Shown piece by piece: positions 18,971 through 28,468 of a stretch of 64,000 bases of DNA. The position numbers and the translations under genes are program-made. A model generated the notes under the pieces. That model searched no databases. It saw only the letters and a program-made list of their open reading frames with translations, and was not told the DNA's origin. Every line of letters begins with the position of its first letter. Position 1 is the first letter of the stretch. Origin of the DNA: Dyella sp. SG609 (GTDB taxonomy: Bacteria > Pseudomonadota > Gammaproteobacteria > Xanthomonadales > Rhodanobacteraceae); assembly GCF_012275375.1 (NCBI RefSeq), contig NZ_JAAZQJ010000002.1, positions 590,183-654,182 of the forward strand, given 5' to 3'.

Positions 18971-20008
18971 ATGTATTCCTATCTTCGCCCCCTGCTGTTC
19001 GCGCTCGACGCGGAAACGGCGCACCGCGTCACGCTGTACGGGCTGGACGTGGCCCACCGCAGCAACTTCCTGCACGTGCTGGCCCGGCCGCCGCAGGCCT
19101 TGCCGGTCCACGTGTTCGGCATCGACTTCCCCAACCCGGTCGGCCTCGCCGCCGGCCTGGACAAGAACGCCGACCATCTCGATGCGCTCGGCGCGCTCGG
19201 CTTCGGCTTCGTCGAAGTGGGTACCACCACGCCGCGCCCGCAGCCGGGCAACGACAAGCCGCGCATGTTCCGCCTGCCGCGGCACGAGGCGGTGATCAAC
19301 CGGCTGGGCTTCAACAATGCCGGCGTGGATGCGCTGGTGCGCAACGTGCAGCGCTCCAACTACCGCGGCGTGCTGGGCATCAATATCGGCAAGAACAAGG
19401 ACACGCCGAACGACAAGGCGGTCGACGACTACCTCTTCTGCCTGGAGCGCGTGTATGCGCACGCCAGCTACGTGACGGTGAACATCTCCTCGCCGAACAC
19501 CCAGGGCCTGCGCGACCTGCAGGAAGAAGCCACGCTGCGCCGCTTTATCGAAACGCTGCGCGAGGCGCAGGAGCGCCTGGGCGCGCAGTCCGGCCAGCGC
19601 AAGCCGATGCTGCTGAAGATCGCGCCGGACCTGGCCGAGGCGGAGCTGGACGGCATCGCCGAGGTGCTGCTCGCCACCGGCATCGACGGCCTGATCTGCA
19701 CCAACACCACCATCGAGCGCGGCCCGGTGGCCAGCTCGCCGCACGGCAACGAAACCGGCGGCCTGTCCGGGCGCCCGCTGTATGCGCGCTCCACCGAAGT
19801 GCTGCGCGGCATGCGCCGCCGCCTGGGCGAGCGCGTGCCCATCGTGGGCGTGGGCGGCATCCTCGACGGCGCCGATGCGGCCGGCAAGATCGCGGCGGGC
19901 GCGGCGCTGGTGCAGCTGTATTCCGGCATGGTGTATCGCGGCCCGGAACTGATCGGCGAATGCGTGGACGAAATCCGCCGCCAGGGCGAGCACGACGATG
20001 CCGGCTGA
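18971..20008 (+). CDS. pyrD: Dihydroorotate dehydrogenase (quinone), class 2
   Basis: A 345-residue flavoprotein of pyrimidine synthesis that oxidises dihydroorotate to orotate with a membrane quinone. The N-terminal amphipathic helix ([18 protein letters not shown]) is the class 2 membrane-binding part. FMN-barrel signatures are [38 protein letters not shown] and INISSPNT-type (here [15 protein letters not shown]) with the catalytic Ser, and [15 protein letters not shown] near the end. Length equals the E. coli enzyme closely. It overlaps the start of murB by 11 bases, so the two are probably coupled. Confidence 0.97.
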   Translation: MYSYLRPLLFALDAETAHRVTLYGLDVAHRSNFLHVLARPPQALPVHVFGIDFPNPVGLAAGLDKNADHLDALGALGFGFVEVGTTTPRPQPGNDKPRMFRLPRHEAVINRLGFNNAGVDALVRNVQRSNYRGVLGINIGKNKDTPNDKAVDDYLFCLERVYAHASYVTVNISSPNTQGLRDLQEEATLRRFIETLREAQERLGAQSGQRKPMLLKIAPDLAEAELDGIAEVLLATGIDGLICTNTTIERGPVASSPHGNETGGLSGRPLYARSTEVLRGMRRRLGERVPIVGVGGILDGADAAGKIAAGAALVQLYSGMVYRGPELIGECVDEIRRQGEHDDAG

Positions 20009-21068
20009 CCGCTACGCGCTGCCGCCGGAACGCACCGACATGGGCGGCTACGCGCTGATCGAAAACGCCCCGCTGGGCCAGCGCAACACGCTGCGCGTCA
20101 ATGCGCGCGCGCGCCTGCTGGCCGAGGTCACCGAAGCGGCTAGGCTGCCGGAGCTGCTGGACTTCCCCGCCGTGCGCAGCGGCCCGCTGCTGGTGCTGGG
20201 CGAAGGCAGCAACCTGCTGCTGGCCGGCGACGTCGACGGCACCGTGGTGGCCATGGCCAACCGCGGCGTGCAGGTGGAGCAGGCAGGCGAGCTCACCCGC
20301 ATCGCGGTGGCCGCGGGCGAGCGCTGGGACGACTTCGTGCGCTGGACCCTGGGCCAGGGCTTCGCCGGCCTGGAAAACCTGATCCTGATCCCCGGCACGG
20401 TCGGCGCCGCGCCGATCCAGAACATCGGCGCCTACGGCACCGAAGTGGCCGAGTTCATCGAAAGCGTGGAAGCCTGGGATACGCGCGAGCGCCGCGTGGC
20501 GGTGCTGAGCCGCGACGACTGCGCCTTCGCTTACCGCGACTCGCTGTTCAAGCGCGAACCCGGCCGCTACATCGTCACCGCGGTGCGCTTCGCCCTGCCC
20601 CGCGCGCACGCGCTGCGCCTGGACTATGCCGGCATCCGCGAGGAACTGGCGCGCATGGGCGTGGACAAGCCCGCGCCGTTCCACGTCGCCGAGGCGGTGG
20701 TGCACCTGCGCACGCGCAAGCTGCCGGACCCGGCGGTGATCGGCAATGCCGGCAGCTTCTTCAAGAATCCCGTCGTCGCTGCGGCCGTGGGCGAAGCACT
20801 GAAGCGCGACCATCCGGAACTGGCCGCCTGGCCGGGCGCGGACGGGCGCTGGAAGCTCTCCGCCGCCTGGCTGATCGAAGCGGCCGGCTTCAAGGGCCAG
20901 CGCGACGGCGACGCCGGCATCTCCAACCGCCATGCGCTGGTGCTGGTCAACCACGGCCAGGCCAGCGGCGCCCAGCTGTGGGCGTTCGCGCAGAAGGTGA
21001 TCGCCGGTGTGCACGCCAGGTTCGGTGTGACGTTAGAGCCCGAACCGGTGGTCGTCGGCAAGGGATAA
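19998..21068 (+). CDS. murB: UDP-N-acetylenolpyruvoylglucosamine reductase
   Basis: A 356-residue FAD enzyme that reduces UDP-GlcNAc-enolpyruvate to UDP-MurNAc in peptidoglycan synthesis. It is the longer type I form, as in E. coli. The FAD-binding stretch [49 protein letters not shown] and the catalytic Ser in [11 protein letters not shown] are all present, with the last third containing [10 protein letters not shown]. The first ATG at 19998 overlaps pyrD; the next in-frame ATG at 20040 is possible and would remove 14 residues not needed for the fold. Confidence 0.96.
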   Translation: MPADRYALPPERTDMGGYALIENAPLGQRNTLRVNARARLLAEVTEAARLPELLDFPAVRSGPLLVLGEGSNLLLAGDVDGTVVAMANRGVQVEQAGELTRIAVAAGERWDDFVRWTLGQGFAGLENLILIPGTVGAAPIQNIGAYGTEVAEFIESVEAWDTRERRVAVLSRDDCAFAYRDSLFKREPGRYIVTAVRFALPRAHALRLDYAGIREELARMGVDKPAPFHVAEAVVHLRTRKLPDPAVIGNAGSFFKNPVVAAAVGEALKRDHPELAAWPGADGRWKLSAAWLIEAAGFKGQRDGDAGISNRHALVLVNHGQASGAQLWAFAQKVIAGVHARFGVTLEPEPVVVGKG

Positions 21069-21071
21069 ACC

Positions 21072-21533
21072 ATGAGGCTGGCAGGGAAGATCGCGCTGCA
21101 TCTGTTGCTGATATTCGCGGTGCTGATCATTCCGCCGCTGGTTTACGACCAGGCGTCCAAGCATATCCGCGGCGAATCGCCCTGGCTCTACGCCGGCGGC
21201 CTCACTTATCCGCTGTACCTGGGCTGGTGGATGACGCGGATCGGCCATCCGCGCATCCGCGCCATCCTGCTGCACCTGCTCGCCTTCGCCACGCTGTTGT
21301 CGGCGCTGGTGCTGGTGCTCGATCCGCGTACCGCCGGCTTCGCGCCGTTCCTGCCGGCCGTGGCGACCCTGCCCTGCATCGCGCTGGCCGTGCTGCGCGC
21401 CTGGCAGGGGCGCGGCGAGCAGGCGCGCACGCATGTGTATGCGCTGTTGCTGCTGATTCCGTTCGCGCTGTTCCTCACCGCGCTGATCGTGATCGGCATG
21501 TCGCTCACCGCCATGCACGGCATGCGCTGGTAA
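21072..21533 (+). CDS. Membrane protein of unknown function
   Basis: A 153-residue protein starting three bases after the murB stop, so last gene of this operon. Four to five hydrophobic helices can be seen (IALHLLLIFAVLIIPPLVY, LTYPLYLGWWM, ILLHLLAFATLLSALVLVL, FLPAVATLPCIALAVL, VYALLLLIPFALFLTALIVIG). I do not recognise the family and no motif suggests a reaction. A link with cell-wall synthesis is only positional. Confidence 0.75.
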   Translation: MRLAGKIALHLLLIFAVLIIPPLVYDQASKHIRGESPWLYAGGLTYPLYLGWWMTRIGHPRIRAILLHLLAFATLLSALVLVLDPRTAGFAPFLPAVATLPCIALAVLRAWQGRGEQARTHVYALLLLIPFALFLTALIVIGMSLTAMHGMRW

Positions 21534-21560
21534 GCCGCCGGCTCAGGCCGCGCCGGCGGC
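21534..21560. terminator. Possible shared hairpin at the convergent end
   Basis: GCCGCCGG (21534-21541) pairs with CCGGCGGC (21553-21560) and covers the stop codons of the two convergent genes. There is no T-run, so termination here is uncertain. Confidence 0.35.
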
Positions 21561-22781
21561 CTTGCGCCTGGGGCCATCGAGGTTCGGCAGCAGCACGGTG
21601 ATCACGCCAAGCAGCGGCAGGTAGGCGCACAGGCCGTAGACGAAATCGATGCCCTGCGCGTCCGCCACCTTGCCCAGCACCGCGGCGCCGATGCCGCCCA
21701 TGCCGAAGGCGAAGCCGAAGAACAGGCCGGAGATCATGCCCACGCGGCCGGGAATCAGCTCCTGCGCATAGACCAGGATGGCCGAGAACGCCGAGGACAG
21801 GATCAGGCCGATCACCACCGTGAGCACGCCGGTCCAGAACAGGCTGGCGTGCGGCAACAGCAGGGTGAACGGCGCCACGCCCAGGATCGAGGCCCAGATC
21901 ACCCACTTGCGCCCGATGCGGTCGCCCACCGGTCCGCCGATCAGCGAACCGGCCGCCACCGCGAACAGGAACACGAACAGATGCGTCTGCGCGTTGGGCA
22001 CCGACACGCCGAACTTGTGGATCAGATAAAAGGTGTAATAGCTGGTGATGCTGGCGATGTAGAAGTACTTGGAGAAGATCAGCAGCCCCAGGATCGCCAC
22101 CGCGCCGGCCACGCGGCCGCGCGTCAGCGTCACCGTTGCGTGGCGCGCCTTGGCCTTGCCGCGCGCCGCGTGGTGGTCGCGGTACCACGCGCTCACCTGC
22201 AGCAGCACCACGATCGCTAGCAGCGCCGCCAGCGCGAACCAGGCCACGCTGCCGCGGCCGTGCGGCACGATGATCCACGCCGCCAGCAGCGGCCCCAGCG
22301 AGGCGCCGGTATTGCCGCCGACCTGGAACAGCGACTGCGCCAGGCCGTGGCGTCCGCCCGAGGCCATGCGCGCCACGCGCGAGGATTCCGGATGGAACAC
22401 CGACGATCCCGTGCCCACCAGCGCCGCGGCCACCAGCAGCAGGCCGAAGTTCGGCGCGTTTGCCAGCAGCAGCAGGCCGCACAGGGTGAAGCCCATGCCC
22501 ACCGGCAAGGAGAACGGCATCGGCTTGCGGTCGGTGATCATGCCCACCATCGGCTGCAGCAGCGAGGCGGTGACCTGGTAGGTCAGCGTGATCAGGCCGA
22601 CCTGGGCGAAGCTCAGGTGGAAGCCTTCCTTCAGGATCGGATAGATGGCCAGGATCAACGACTGGATCATGTCGTTGAGCAGGTGGGCGAAGCTGATCGC
22701 GCCGATGATGCCGAATTCGGTCTTCGGCTCGGTCTTGGGCGCGGCGGCCGGCAGGGGGAGATCTTCGACGCGGGTCTGCAT
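21543..22781 (-). CDS. MFS efflux transporter, fosmidomycin-resistance (Fsr) type
   Basis: A 412-residue major facilitator with twelve predicted helices. The opening FGIIGAISFAHLLNDMIQSLILAIYPILKEGFHLSFAQVGLITL and the loop GMITDRKPMPFSLPVGMG match the Fsr family closely; a second-half loop RIGRKWVIWASILGVAP gives the matching MFS signature. The family exports fosmidomycin and other compounds. I start at ATG 22781, since the residues upstream are proline-rich junk in an untypical composition. A divergent AraC regulator 128 bases away is the likely controller. The natural substrate is unknown. Confidence 0.88.
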   Translation of the reverse strand: MQTRVEDLPLPAAAPKTEPKTEFGIIGAISFAHLLNDMIQSLILAIYPILKEGFHLSFAQVGLITLTYQVTASLLQPMVGMITDRKPMPFSLPVGMGFTLCGLLLLANAPNFGLLLVAAALVGTGSSVFHPESSRVARMASGGRHGLAQSLFQVGGNTGASLGPLLAAWIIVPHGRGSVAWFALAALLAIVVLLQVSAWYRDHHAARGKAKARHATVTLTRGRVAGAVAILGLLIFSKYFYIASITSYYTFYLIHKFGVSVPNAQTHLFVFLFAVAAGSLIGGPVGDRIGRKWVIWASILGVAPFTLLLPHASLFWTGVLTVVIGLILSSAFSAILVYAQELIPGRVGMISGLFFGFAFGMGGIGAAVLGKVADAQGIDFVYGLCAYLPLLGVITVLLPNLDGPRRKAAGAA

Positions 22782-22909
22782 GGGAGCGGGCGGGTCTGTG
22801 GGGGACGGTGGGTGCGGCGGCTTGCCGCGCACAGGCCAGCACCTTAAATTGGGCCTTGCCGGCCCGCTCACGCCAGCGGGTCAATATCCGTCGAATTCGG
22901 GCCATCCCC
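22782..22909. promoter_or_regulatory. Divergent promoter region of the MFS/AraC pair
   Basis: The 128 bases between the two divergent start codons must carry both promoters and any AraC-type operator. No clear direct repeat or strong -10 can be named. Confidence 0.35.
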
Positions 22910-23710
22910 ATGCGCCAGACCCGCGTCAACCACTACGAGGACGTGCCGCGCGCCATCGTCGCCACCGGCAACGACTACCCCGCCCGCTTCGTGCTGCCCG
23001 CCCATGCGCACAAGCGCGCCCAGCTGCTGTACGCGGCCACCGGCGTGGTCAAGACCATCACGCCCGAGGGCAGCTGGATCGTGCCGCCGCGCCGCGCGCT
23101 GTGGATTCCGGCCGGCGTGATGCACGAAGTGCATATGGACGGCGAGGTGAGCACGCGCAGCGCCTACCTGCAGCCGGAGGTGGCGCGCCATCTGTGGCCG
23201 CACTGCCAGGTGATCGCCGTGTCGCCGCTGCTGCACGAGCTGCTCGAAGCCGCCGTCGACCTGCCCGTGGAATACGCGCTGGACAGCCGCGACGGCCGCC
23301 TGATGGCGCTGCTGCTGGACGAGATCGCCGCCATGCCCACCCTCGCCCTCAACACCCCGTTGCCGGCCGAGCCGCGCCTGCACAAGCTCTGCCGCGCGCT
23401 GCTGGATGCGCCGGCGCTGGATCTGGATATCGACGCGGTGGCGGCCAAGGTGGACATGAGCCGGCGGCATTTCACGCGCACGTTCCGGCAGCAGACGGGG
23501 ATGAGTTATGCGGCGTGGCGGCAGCAGGCGTGCCTGCTGGCGGCGTTGACGCGGCTGGGGCGGGGGCAGTCGATTACTGAGGTGGCGGTGGAGCTGGGGT
23601 ATGGGAGTGCGAGTGCGTTTACGGCGGCGTTTCGGCGGGTGCTGGGGGAACCACCGAGCCGGTATATGGCGGGAGAGCAGCGGCCGCGCGCCAAGGGTGC
23701 TCCGACCTGA
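22910..23710 (+). CDS. AraC-family transcriptional regulator with cupin sensor domain
   Basis: A 266-residue regulator. Residues about 15-95 form a cupin (LPAHAHKRAQLLYAATGVVKTITPEGSWIVPPRRALWIPAGVMHEVHM), and the last 100 carry the two helix-turn-helices (DIDAVAAKVDMSRRHFTRTFRQQTGMSYAAWRQQ; SITEVAVELGYGSASAFTAAFRRVLGEPPSRYM). The layout matches the NimR/YdeO-like group that controls neighbouring MFS exporters. Start at ATG 22910 places the cupin at the usual distance. Codons in the 3' third lean to GGG/GCG runs, but the frame is intact. Confidence 0.9.
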   Translation: MRQTRVNHYEDVPRAIVATGNDYPARFVLPAHAHKRAQLLYAATGVVKTITPEGSWIVPPRRALWIPAGVMHEVHMDGEVSTRSAYLQPEVARHLWPHCQVIAVSPLLHELLEAAVDLPVEYALDSRDGRLMALLLDEIAAMPTLALNTPLPAEPRLHKLCRALLDAPALDLDIDAVAAKVDMSRRHFTRTFRQQTGMSYAAWRQQACLLAALTRLGRGQSITEVAVELGYGSASAFTAAFRRVLGEPPSRYMAGEQRPRAKGAPT

Positions 23711-23723
23711 AACAGCACGGCGC

Positions 23724-23812
23724 AGATTGGGGTGAGCGCAGCGAACCCCAACACCGCACCGCCAGGCGCCTCGCATTGTTGGGGTTCGCTGCGCTCACCC
23801 TAACCTACGCCG
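23724..23812. repeat. Dispersed GTAGGTTGGGGTGA palindromic repeat, copy 2
   Basis: TTGGGGTGAGCGCAGCGAACCCCAA and, inverted, TTGGGGTTCGCTGCGCTCACCC plus TAACCTACGCC form two nested hairpins. It fills the gap between convergent genes and ends seven bases before the stop codon of the epimerase-like gene. Confidence 0.75.
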
Positions 23813-23818
23813 GCCGCG

Positions 23819-24763
23819 TTAGAGGCAACCCGCCCCCACCAGCGCACTACGCAGCGCATCCACCACCGGCGTCGCCGGCACCTCGCCGAGAAACCGCCGC
23901 AGCTTCGCATCCTCCAGCCGCGCCTCGTGCTTCCACAAATAGCGCATCTTCCACAGTTCGCGCAGCGTCTCCACGAACGGCTGCGCCACTGCCACCATCC
24001 ACCATGGAAAGCGCGCCGCGCGCACCGTCGCATCGCCGGTCGCCGCGCGCACCGCGTCGACCATCTGGTGGCCGTCGAGCCAATAGCCGCCGAAATGGAA
24101 TGCAGCGAACGGCTCCAGCTCGTCGGCGCGATCGAGCAGGCGCGCCAGCGTTTCGGCCACGTCGGGCAGATACGCCCAGGCGTGGCCCAGCTCCGGCGGT
24201 CCCGGATAGCTCACCGCGCGCACCTTGCTGCCGGCCTTCACCAGCCCCTGCGAAAACCAGCTGTTGCCCGTATTGCGCGGGCCGATGAAGTCGCCGCAGC
24301 GCAGGATCAGCACCGGCGCGCCTTCGTTCGCCGCCTGCGCCAGCCGCTGCTCCATCGCCACGCGCAGTTCGCCCTTGCGGCTGGCCGGATGCTGGGGCGC
24401 ATCCTCGGTAAGCACCGGGAAGGCGTCGAGGCCGTAGTTGTAGATGGTGCCCGGCAGCACGATGCGCGCGCCGGCTGCTTTTGCCGCGGCGATGGTGTGG
24501 TCCAGCATCGGCAGCACCAGTTTCTCCCAGCCGCGATAGCCCGGCGGATTCACCGCATGCACGATCACGTCGGCGCCGGCCGCGGCGCGCAGCACGTCGG
24601 CCGCCACCATCGCATCGCCCTGCACCCACTCGATGCCTTCCAAGCTGCCGGGCTGGCGCGCCAGCGCGCGCACATGCCAGCCATGGCGCAGCAGGGCCAT
24701 GCAGGTCTCGCCGCCCACGCCGCCGTTGGCGCCTACCACCAGTACCGTCTTCGTGCGCTTCAT
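23819..24763 (-). CDS. NAD(P)-dependent epimerase/dehydratase-family (extended SDR) protein
   Basis: A 314-residue Rossmann protein. The cofactor loop VLVVGANGGVGGETCMALL lies at the very N-terminus, followed by VHAVNPPGYRGWEKLVLPMLDHTIAAAKAAGARIVLPGTIYNYG, where a Tyr within TIYNYG takes the place of the usual YxxxK. GDFIGPRN and the domain around AYLPDVAETLARLLD are typical of atypical SDRs of the NmrA/epimerase type. The gene is divergent from a LysR regulator 91 bases away, which probably controls it. Substrate unknown. Confidence 0.82.
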   Translation of the reverse strand: MKRTKTVLVVGANGGVGGETCMALLRHGWHVRALARQPGSLEGIEWVQGDAMVAADVLRAAAGADVIVHAVNPPGYRGWEKLVLPMLDHTIAAAKAAGARIVLPGTIYNYGLDAFPVLTEDAPQHPASRKGELRVAMEQRLAQAANEGAPVLILRCGDFIGPRNTGNSWFSQGLVKAGSKVRAVSYPGPPELGHAWAYLPDVAETLARLLDRADELEPFAAFHFGGYWLDGHQMVDAVRAATGDATVRAARFPWWMVAVAQPFVETLRELWKMRYLWKHEARLEDAKLRRFLGEVPATPVVDALRSALVGAGCL

Positions 24764-24854
24764 CGTGTCGTCCTCCGTTGGGATGGGCCAAGCTTGGCCT
24801 TGGGGCGCCCATAAGAAAATCCACGAAGACCGAACATCTGCTATACAAATATGC

Positions 24855-25748
24855 ATGGACAAGCCCGAACCCTCCTGGGACCTCTACCGCTCCTTCCTCG
24901 CCGTGATGCGCGCAGGCAGCCTGTCCGGCGCCGCGCGCGCCCTGGCCATGACCCAGCCCAGCCTGGGCCGGCATATCCGCGAGCTGGAAGCGGCGCTGGA
25001 CGCCGCGCTGTTCACCCGCTCGCCGCAGGGCCTGCTGCCCACCGAGCTGGCCTTGCGCCTGGTGCCGCATGCGGAAGCGATGGCCTCGGCGACGGCGGCG
25101 CTGCGGCGTGCGATCGGCGCGGGCGAAGATGCCGTGCGCGGCGTGGTGCGCCTCACCGCCAGCGAAGCGATCGGCACCGAAGTGCTGCCGCCGATGCTGA
25201 CCGAGTTCCGCCGCGAACACCCCGGGGTGACCATCGAGCTGGTGGTCACCGACCGCGCGCAGGACCTGCTGCGCAAGGACGCGGACCTGGCCATCCGCAT
25301 GGCCCGCCCCACCCAGCAGGCGCTGATCGCGCGCCAGCTCGCGCGCATCGAGCTGGGCCTGTTCGCGCATCCGCGCTATCTGCGCCGGCACGGTGCGCCG
25401 GCCACGCTGGACGAGCTGCGCGAACACAGCCTGATCGGCTTCGACCAGGAACCGCCGTACCTGCGCACGCTGCGCCCCAAGCACCTGCCCTGGACGCGCG
25501 AGCATTTCGCGCTGCGCACCGACCACCCGCTGGCCGCGCTGGCGGCAATGCGTGCCGGCTACGGCATCGGCATCTGCCAGGTGCCCTTGGCCGCGCGCAC
25601 GCCGAAGCTGGTGCGCCTGCTGGCGCAGGAACTGTCGATCCCGATGGAATGCTGGGTGGTGATGCACGAGGACCTGCGCCGCCAGGCCGCCGTGCGCAGC
25701 CTGTTCGACTATCTCGGCGAAGCCTTGAATGCTTACGCGCAAAGCTGA
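24855..25748 (+). CDS. LysR-family transcriptional regulator
   Basis: A 297-residue regulator with the standard N-terminal winged helix (YRSFLAVMRAGSLSGAARALAMTQPSLGRHIRELEAALDAALFTRSPQGLLPTE-type) and an effector domain beginning RGVVRLTASEAIGTEVLPPML. The RYxxLARIEL... GLFAHPRYL and LREHSLIGFD segments are usual for the family. ATG 24855 follows an AT-rich stretch (ATACAAATATGC) that may hold the promoter. The likely target is the divergent SDR gene. The inducer cannot be predicted. Confidence 0.92.
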   Translation: MDKPEPSWDLYRSFLAVMRAGSLSGAARALAMTQPSLGRHIRELEAALDAALFTRSPQGLLPTELALRLVPHAEAMASATAALRRAIGAGEDAVRGVVRLTASEAIGTEVLPPMLTEFRREHPGVTIELVVTDRAQDLLRKDADLAIRMARPTQQALIARQLARIELGLFAHPRYLRRHGAPATLDELREHSLIGFDQEPPYLRTLRPKHLPWTREHFALRTDHPLAALAAMRAGYGIGICQVPLAARTPKLVRLLAQELSIPMECWVVMHEDLRRQAAVRSLFDYLGEALNAYAQS

Positions 25749-25897
25749 GCGCCGTCACGCCGCCGTCAAATTTCCGCAGCAATATGACGGTTTGCGAAAT
25801 GGCCCGGACTGACCGCCGGGCTTACGGCATGCCTGCCGCGGCAACGGGGTAGGATGCCTGTTCCCACACCCCGTCCGCGGGGATCAGGAAGCACCCG

Positions 25898-28063
25898 ATG
25901 TCCAGCAGCGAAAACCGCCCCAGCCTCACGGTCGAAGAAGCGCCCGCCACCGCCATGCCCGCGGGCGACGCGCAGGGCGCGCCGCCGGATCTCAACGACA
26001 GCAGCCTGTACATCCACCGCGAGCTGTCCCAGCTGCAGTTCAACATCCGCGTGCTGGACCAGGCGCTGGACGAGCGCAAGCCGATCCTGGAGCGCCTGAA
26101 GTTTTTGCTGATCTTCTCCAGCAACATGGACGAGTTCTTCGAGATCCGCGTGGCCGGCCTGAAGAGCCAGATCGCCTTCGACCACGAGATCGTCGGCCCG
26201 GACGCCATCGCCCCGCGCCGCGCGCTCACCGAGATCAGCGAGATCGCACACAAGCAGATCGAGCGGCAGTACACCATCCTCAACGAGAGCGTGCTGCCGG
26301 AGCTGGCGCGCCACGGTATCCGCATCGTGCGCCGCAACGAGTGGTCGCATAAACAGAAGCTGTGGGTGCGCCGCTATTTCCGCCACGAGGTGGCGCCGCT
26401 GGTCACGCCGATCGGCCTGGACCCGACGCATCCCTTCCCGCTGCTGGTCAACAAGAGCCTCAACTTCATCGTGCAGCTGGAAGGCGTGGACGCGTTCGGC
26501 CGCGACTCCGGCCTGGCCGTGGTGCCAGCCCCGCGCGTGCTGCCGCGCCTGATCCGCCTGCCGGACGACGTGTGCGAAGGCGGCGAGAACTTCGTGCTGC
26601 TGTCCTCGATCATCCACGCGCATACCGAGGAATTGTTCCCCGGCATGTCGGTGCGCGGCTGCTATCAGTTCCGCCTGACCCGCAACGCCGACCTCACGAT
26701 CGATCCGGAAGACGTGGAAGACCTCGCCCGCGCGCTGCGCGGCGAGCTGTACTCGCGCCGCTTCGGCGACGCGGTGCGCCTGGAAGTTGCCGACAACTGC
26801 CCGAAGGAACTCACCGATTATCTGCTGAAGCAGTTCGGCCTTACCGCGGCGGAGATGTACGAGGTCAACGGCCCGGTCAATCTCACCCGCCTGATGGGCC
26901 TGGCCAACAAGTCGCATGCGCCGCAGCTGCTGTATCCGCCGTTCACGCCGGCCATCCCCAAGGCGCTGAAGAAAGAGGAAGACCTGTTCCAGGTGATCGG
27001 CAAGCAGGACGTGCTGCTGCTGCATCCGTTCGAATCCTTCGCGCCGGTGGTGGATCTTCTGCACCAGGCCGCGAAAGACCCGAACGTGCTGGCGATCAAG
27101 CAGACGCTGTACCGCAGCGGCGCCAACTCCGAGATCGTCGACGCGCTGGTGGATGCCGCGCGCGCGGGCAAGGAAGTGACCGTGGTGGTGGAGCTGCGCG
27201 CGCGCTTCGACGAGGAGTCCAACCTCACCCTCGCCTCGCGCCTGCAGCAGGCGGGCGCGATGGTGATCTACGGCGTGGTGGGCGTGAAGACGCATGCCAA
27301 GCTGATGCTGATCCAGCGCCGCGAAGGCGACGAACTGGTGCGCTACGCGCACCTGGGCACCGGCAACTACCACACCGGCAATGCGCGCCTGTACACCGAC
27401 TACAGCCTGCTCACCTCCGACCAGGCGCTGTGCGAGGACGTGCACAAGCTGTTCAGCCAGCTCACCGGCATGGGCAAGGTGCTGCGCATGAAGAAGCTGC
27501 TGCATGCGCCGTTCACCCTGAAGAAAACGCTGCTGGAACTGATCGCGCGCGAGACCGCGCATGCGCAGGCCGGCCGCGCCGCGCAGATCATCGCCAAGGT
27601 CAACGCGCTGACCGACCCGAAGGTGATCCGCGCGCTGTACAAGGCCAGCATGGCCGGGGTGAAGATCGAACTGATCGTGCGCGGCATGTGCTGCCTGCGC
27701 CCCGGCGTGCCGGGCGTGTCGCACAACATCCGTGTGCGCTCGATCGTGGATCGTTTCCTGGAACACAGCCGCGCCTACTGGTTCGCCAACAACGGCGACG
27801 ACGAACTGTTCCTGGCCAGCGCCGACCTGATGGAGCGCAACCTCGACCGCCGCGTCGAAACCGGCTTCCCGATCGAGAGCAAGAAGCTGCAGCAGCGCGT
27901 GAAGAAGGAACTGGAACTCTACCTCGCCGACAACAGCAGCGCGTCGGTGCTGCAGGCGGACGGCCATTATCACCGCCTCGCACCGTCCGGCCAGGCGGTA
28001 CGCAATGCGCAGGCGCAGCTGCTGGAGCGCATCTGCGGCGTGGGCGCCAACCCCGTCGAATAG
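25898..28063 (+). CDS. ppk: Polyphosphate kinase 1
   Basis: A 721-residue enzyme that makes long-chain polyphosphate from ATP. Domains in order are N (about residues 30-140, [21 protein letters not shown]), H (to about 350), and the two catalytic C domains. The autophosphorylated histidine is His 466 in KTHAKLML, and the second conserved histidine is His 623 in LEHSRAYWF. Other landmarks are the ASxDxMxRN-like [14 protein letters not shown] and [15 protein letters not shown] 35-residue N-terminal extension precedes the conserved part. No exopolyphosphatase gene follows, contrary to many bacteria; what follows is the peptide cassette. Confidence 0.97.
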   Translation: MSSSENRPSLTVEEAPATAMPAGDAQGAPPDLNDSSLYIHRELSQLQFNIRVLDQALDERKPILERLKFLLIFSSNMDEFFEIRVAGLKSQIAFDHEIVGPDAIAPRRALTEISEIAHKQIERQYTILNESVLPELARHGIRIVRRNEWSHKQKLWVRRYFRHEVAPLVTPIGLDPTHPFPLLVNKSLNFIVQLEGVDAFGRDSGLAVVPAPRVLPRLIRLPDDVCEGGENFVLLSSIIHAHTEELFPGMSVRGCYQFRLTRNADLTIDPEDVEDLARALRGELYSRRFGDAVRLEVADNCPKELTDYLLKQFGLTAAEMYEVNGPVNLTRLMGLANKSHAPQLLYPPFTPAIPKALKKEEDLFQVIGKQDVLLLHPFESFAPVVDLLHQAAKDPNVLAIKQTLYRSGANSEIVDALVDAARAGKEVTVVVELRARFDEESNLTLASRLQQAGAMVIYGVVGVKTHAKLMLIQRREGDELVRYAHLGTGNYHTGNARLYTDYSLLTSDQALCEDVHKLFSQLTGMGKVLRMKKLLHAPFTLKKTLLELIARETAHAQAGRAAQIIAKVNALTDPKVIRALYKASMAGVKIELIVRGMCCLRPGVPGVSHNIRVRSIVDRFLEHSRAYWFANNGDDELFLASADLMERNLDRRVETGFPIESKKLQQRVKKELELYLADNSSASVLQADGHYHRLAPSGQAVRNAQAQLLERICGVGANPVE

Positions 28064-28185
28064 GCCGCCACGTGCAGGCTTCGTGAAGGGCCAGGCGAGC
28101 GTGATGGAGTTCTGGTTTGACCTGATATCCCGGTGCTAGTCTCGATCGGCCGCATTGTCGCGGCTCAATCGCAAAGGGCATTCAC

Positions 28186-28359
28186 ATGGAACTTCAGGAA
28201 CTCACCGTGCGTGAAGAAGGCGTGATTGCAGCTGACGTGTTCGGCGTGCCGATGGACGCGCCGATGCAGAAACAGGCCCCCATGCAGAAGCGTGCGCCGA
28301 AGACCCGGTTCGACGGCGATATCGGCACCTTCGGCGGCCGCAACGACGGCGGCGGCTGA
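28186..28359 (+). CDS. 57-residue peptide, candidate RiPP precursor
   Basis: A short gene with its own ribosome binding site (AAAGGG, 8 bases before ATG). The product opens with a Glu/Leu-rich helix (MELQELTVREEG) like many RiPP leaders, has a near repeat APMQKQ/APMQKR in the middle, and ends in a Gly/Asp/Asn-rich tail: DGDIGTFGGRNDGGG from residue 43. It lies between ppk and an asparagine-synthetase-like gene, the enzyme class that forms amide bonds in lasso peptides. A terminator-like hairpin follows at once. There is no Cys, so no lanthipeptide or sactipeptide chemistry. It could instead be a small regulatory protein. Precursor function is inference from context and shape. Confidence 0.6.
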   Translation: MELQELTVREEGVIAADVFGVPMDAPMQKQAPMQKRAPKTRFDGDIGTFGGRNDGGG

Positions 28360-28401
28360 GTCGCCGCGCAACGTGACCACGCGCCCTCACGGGTGACCGC
28401 C

Positions 28402-28430
28402 AAGCCGCCTCGCCAACGGGGCGGCTTTTT
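28402..28430 (+). terminator. Hairpin with T-run between the peptide gene and the asparagine-synthetase-like gene
   Basis: AAGCCGCC (28402-28409) pairs with GGCGGCTT (28420-28427), and T's run to 28430. It lies 42 bases after the peptide stop and 38 before the next start. Partial read-through would give much peptide message and little enzyme message. Confidence 0.8.
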
Positions 28431-28468
28431 CATGCCGGTATGGCTGGCCCGCCTTTCATGGACGGAAC

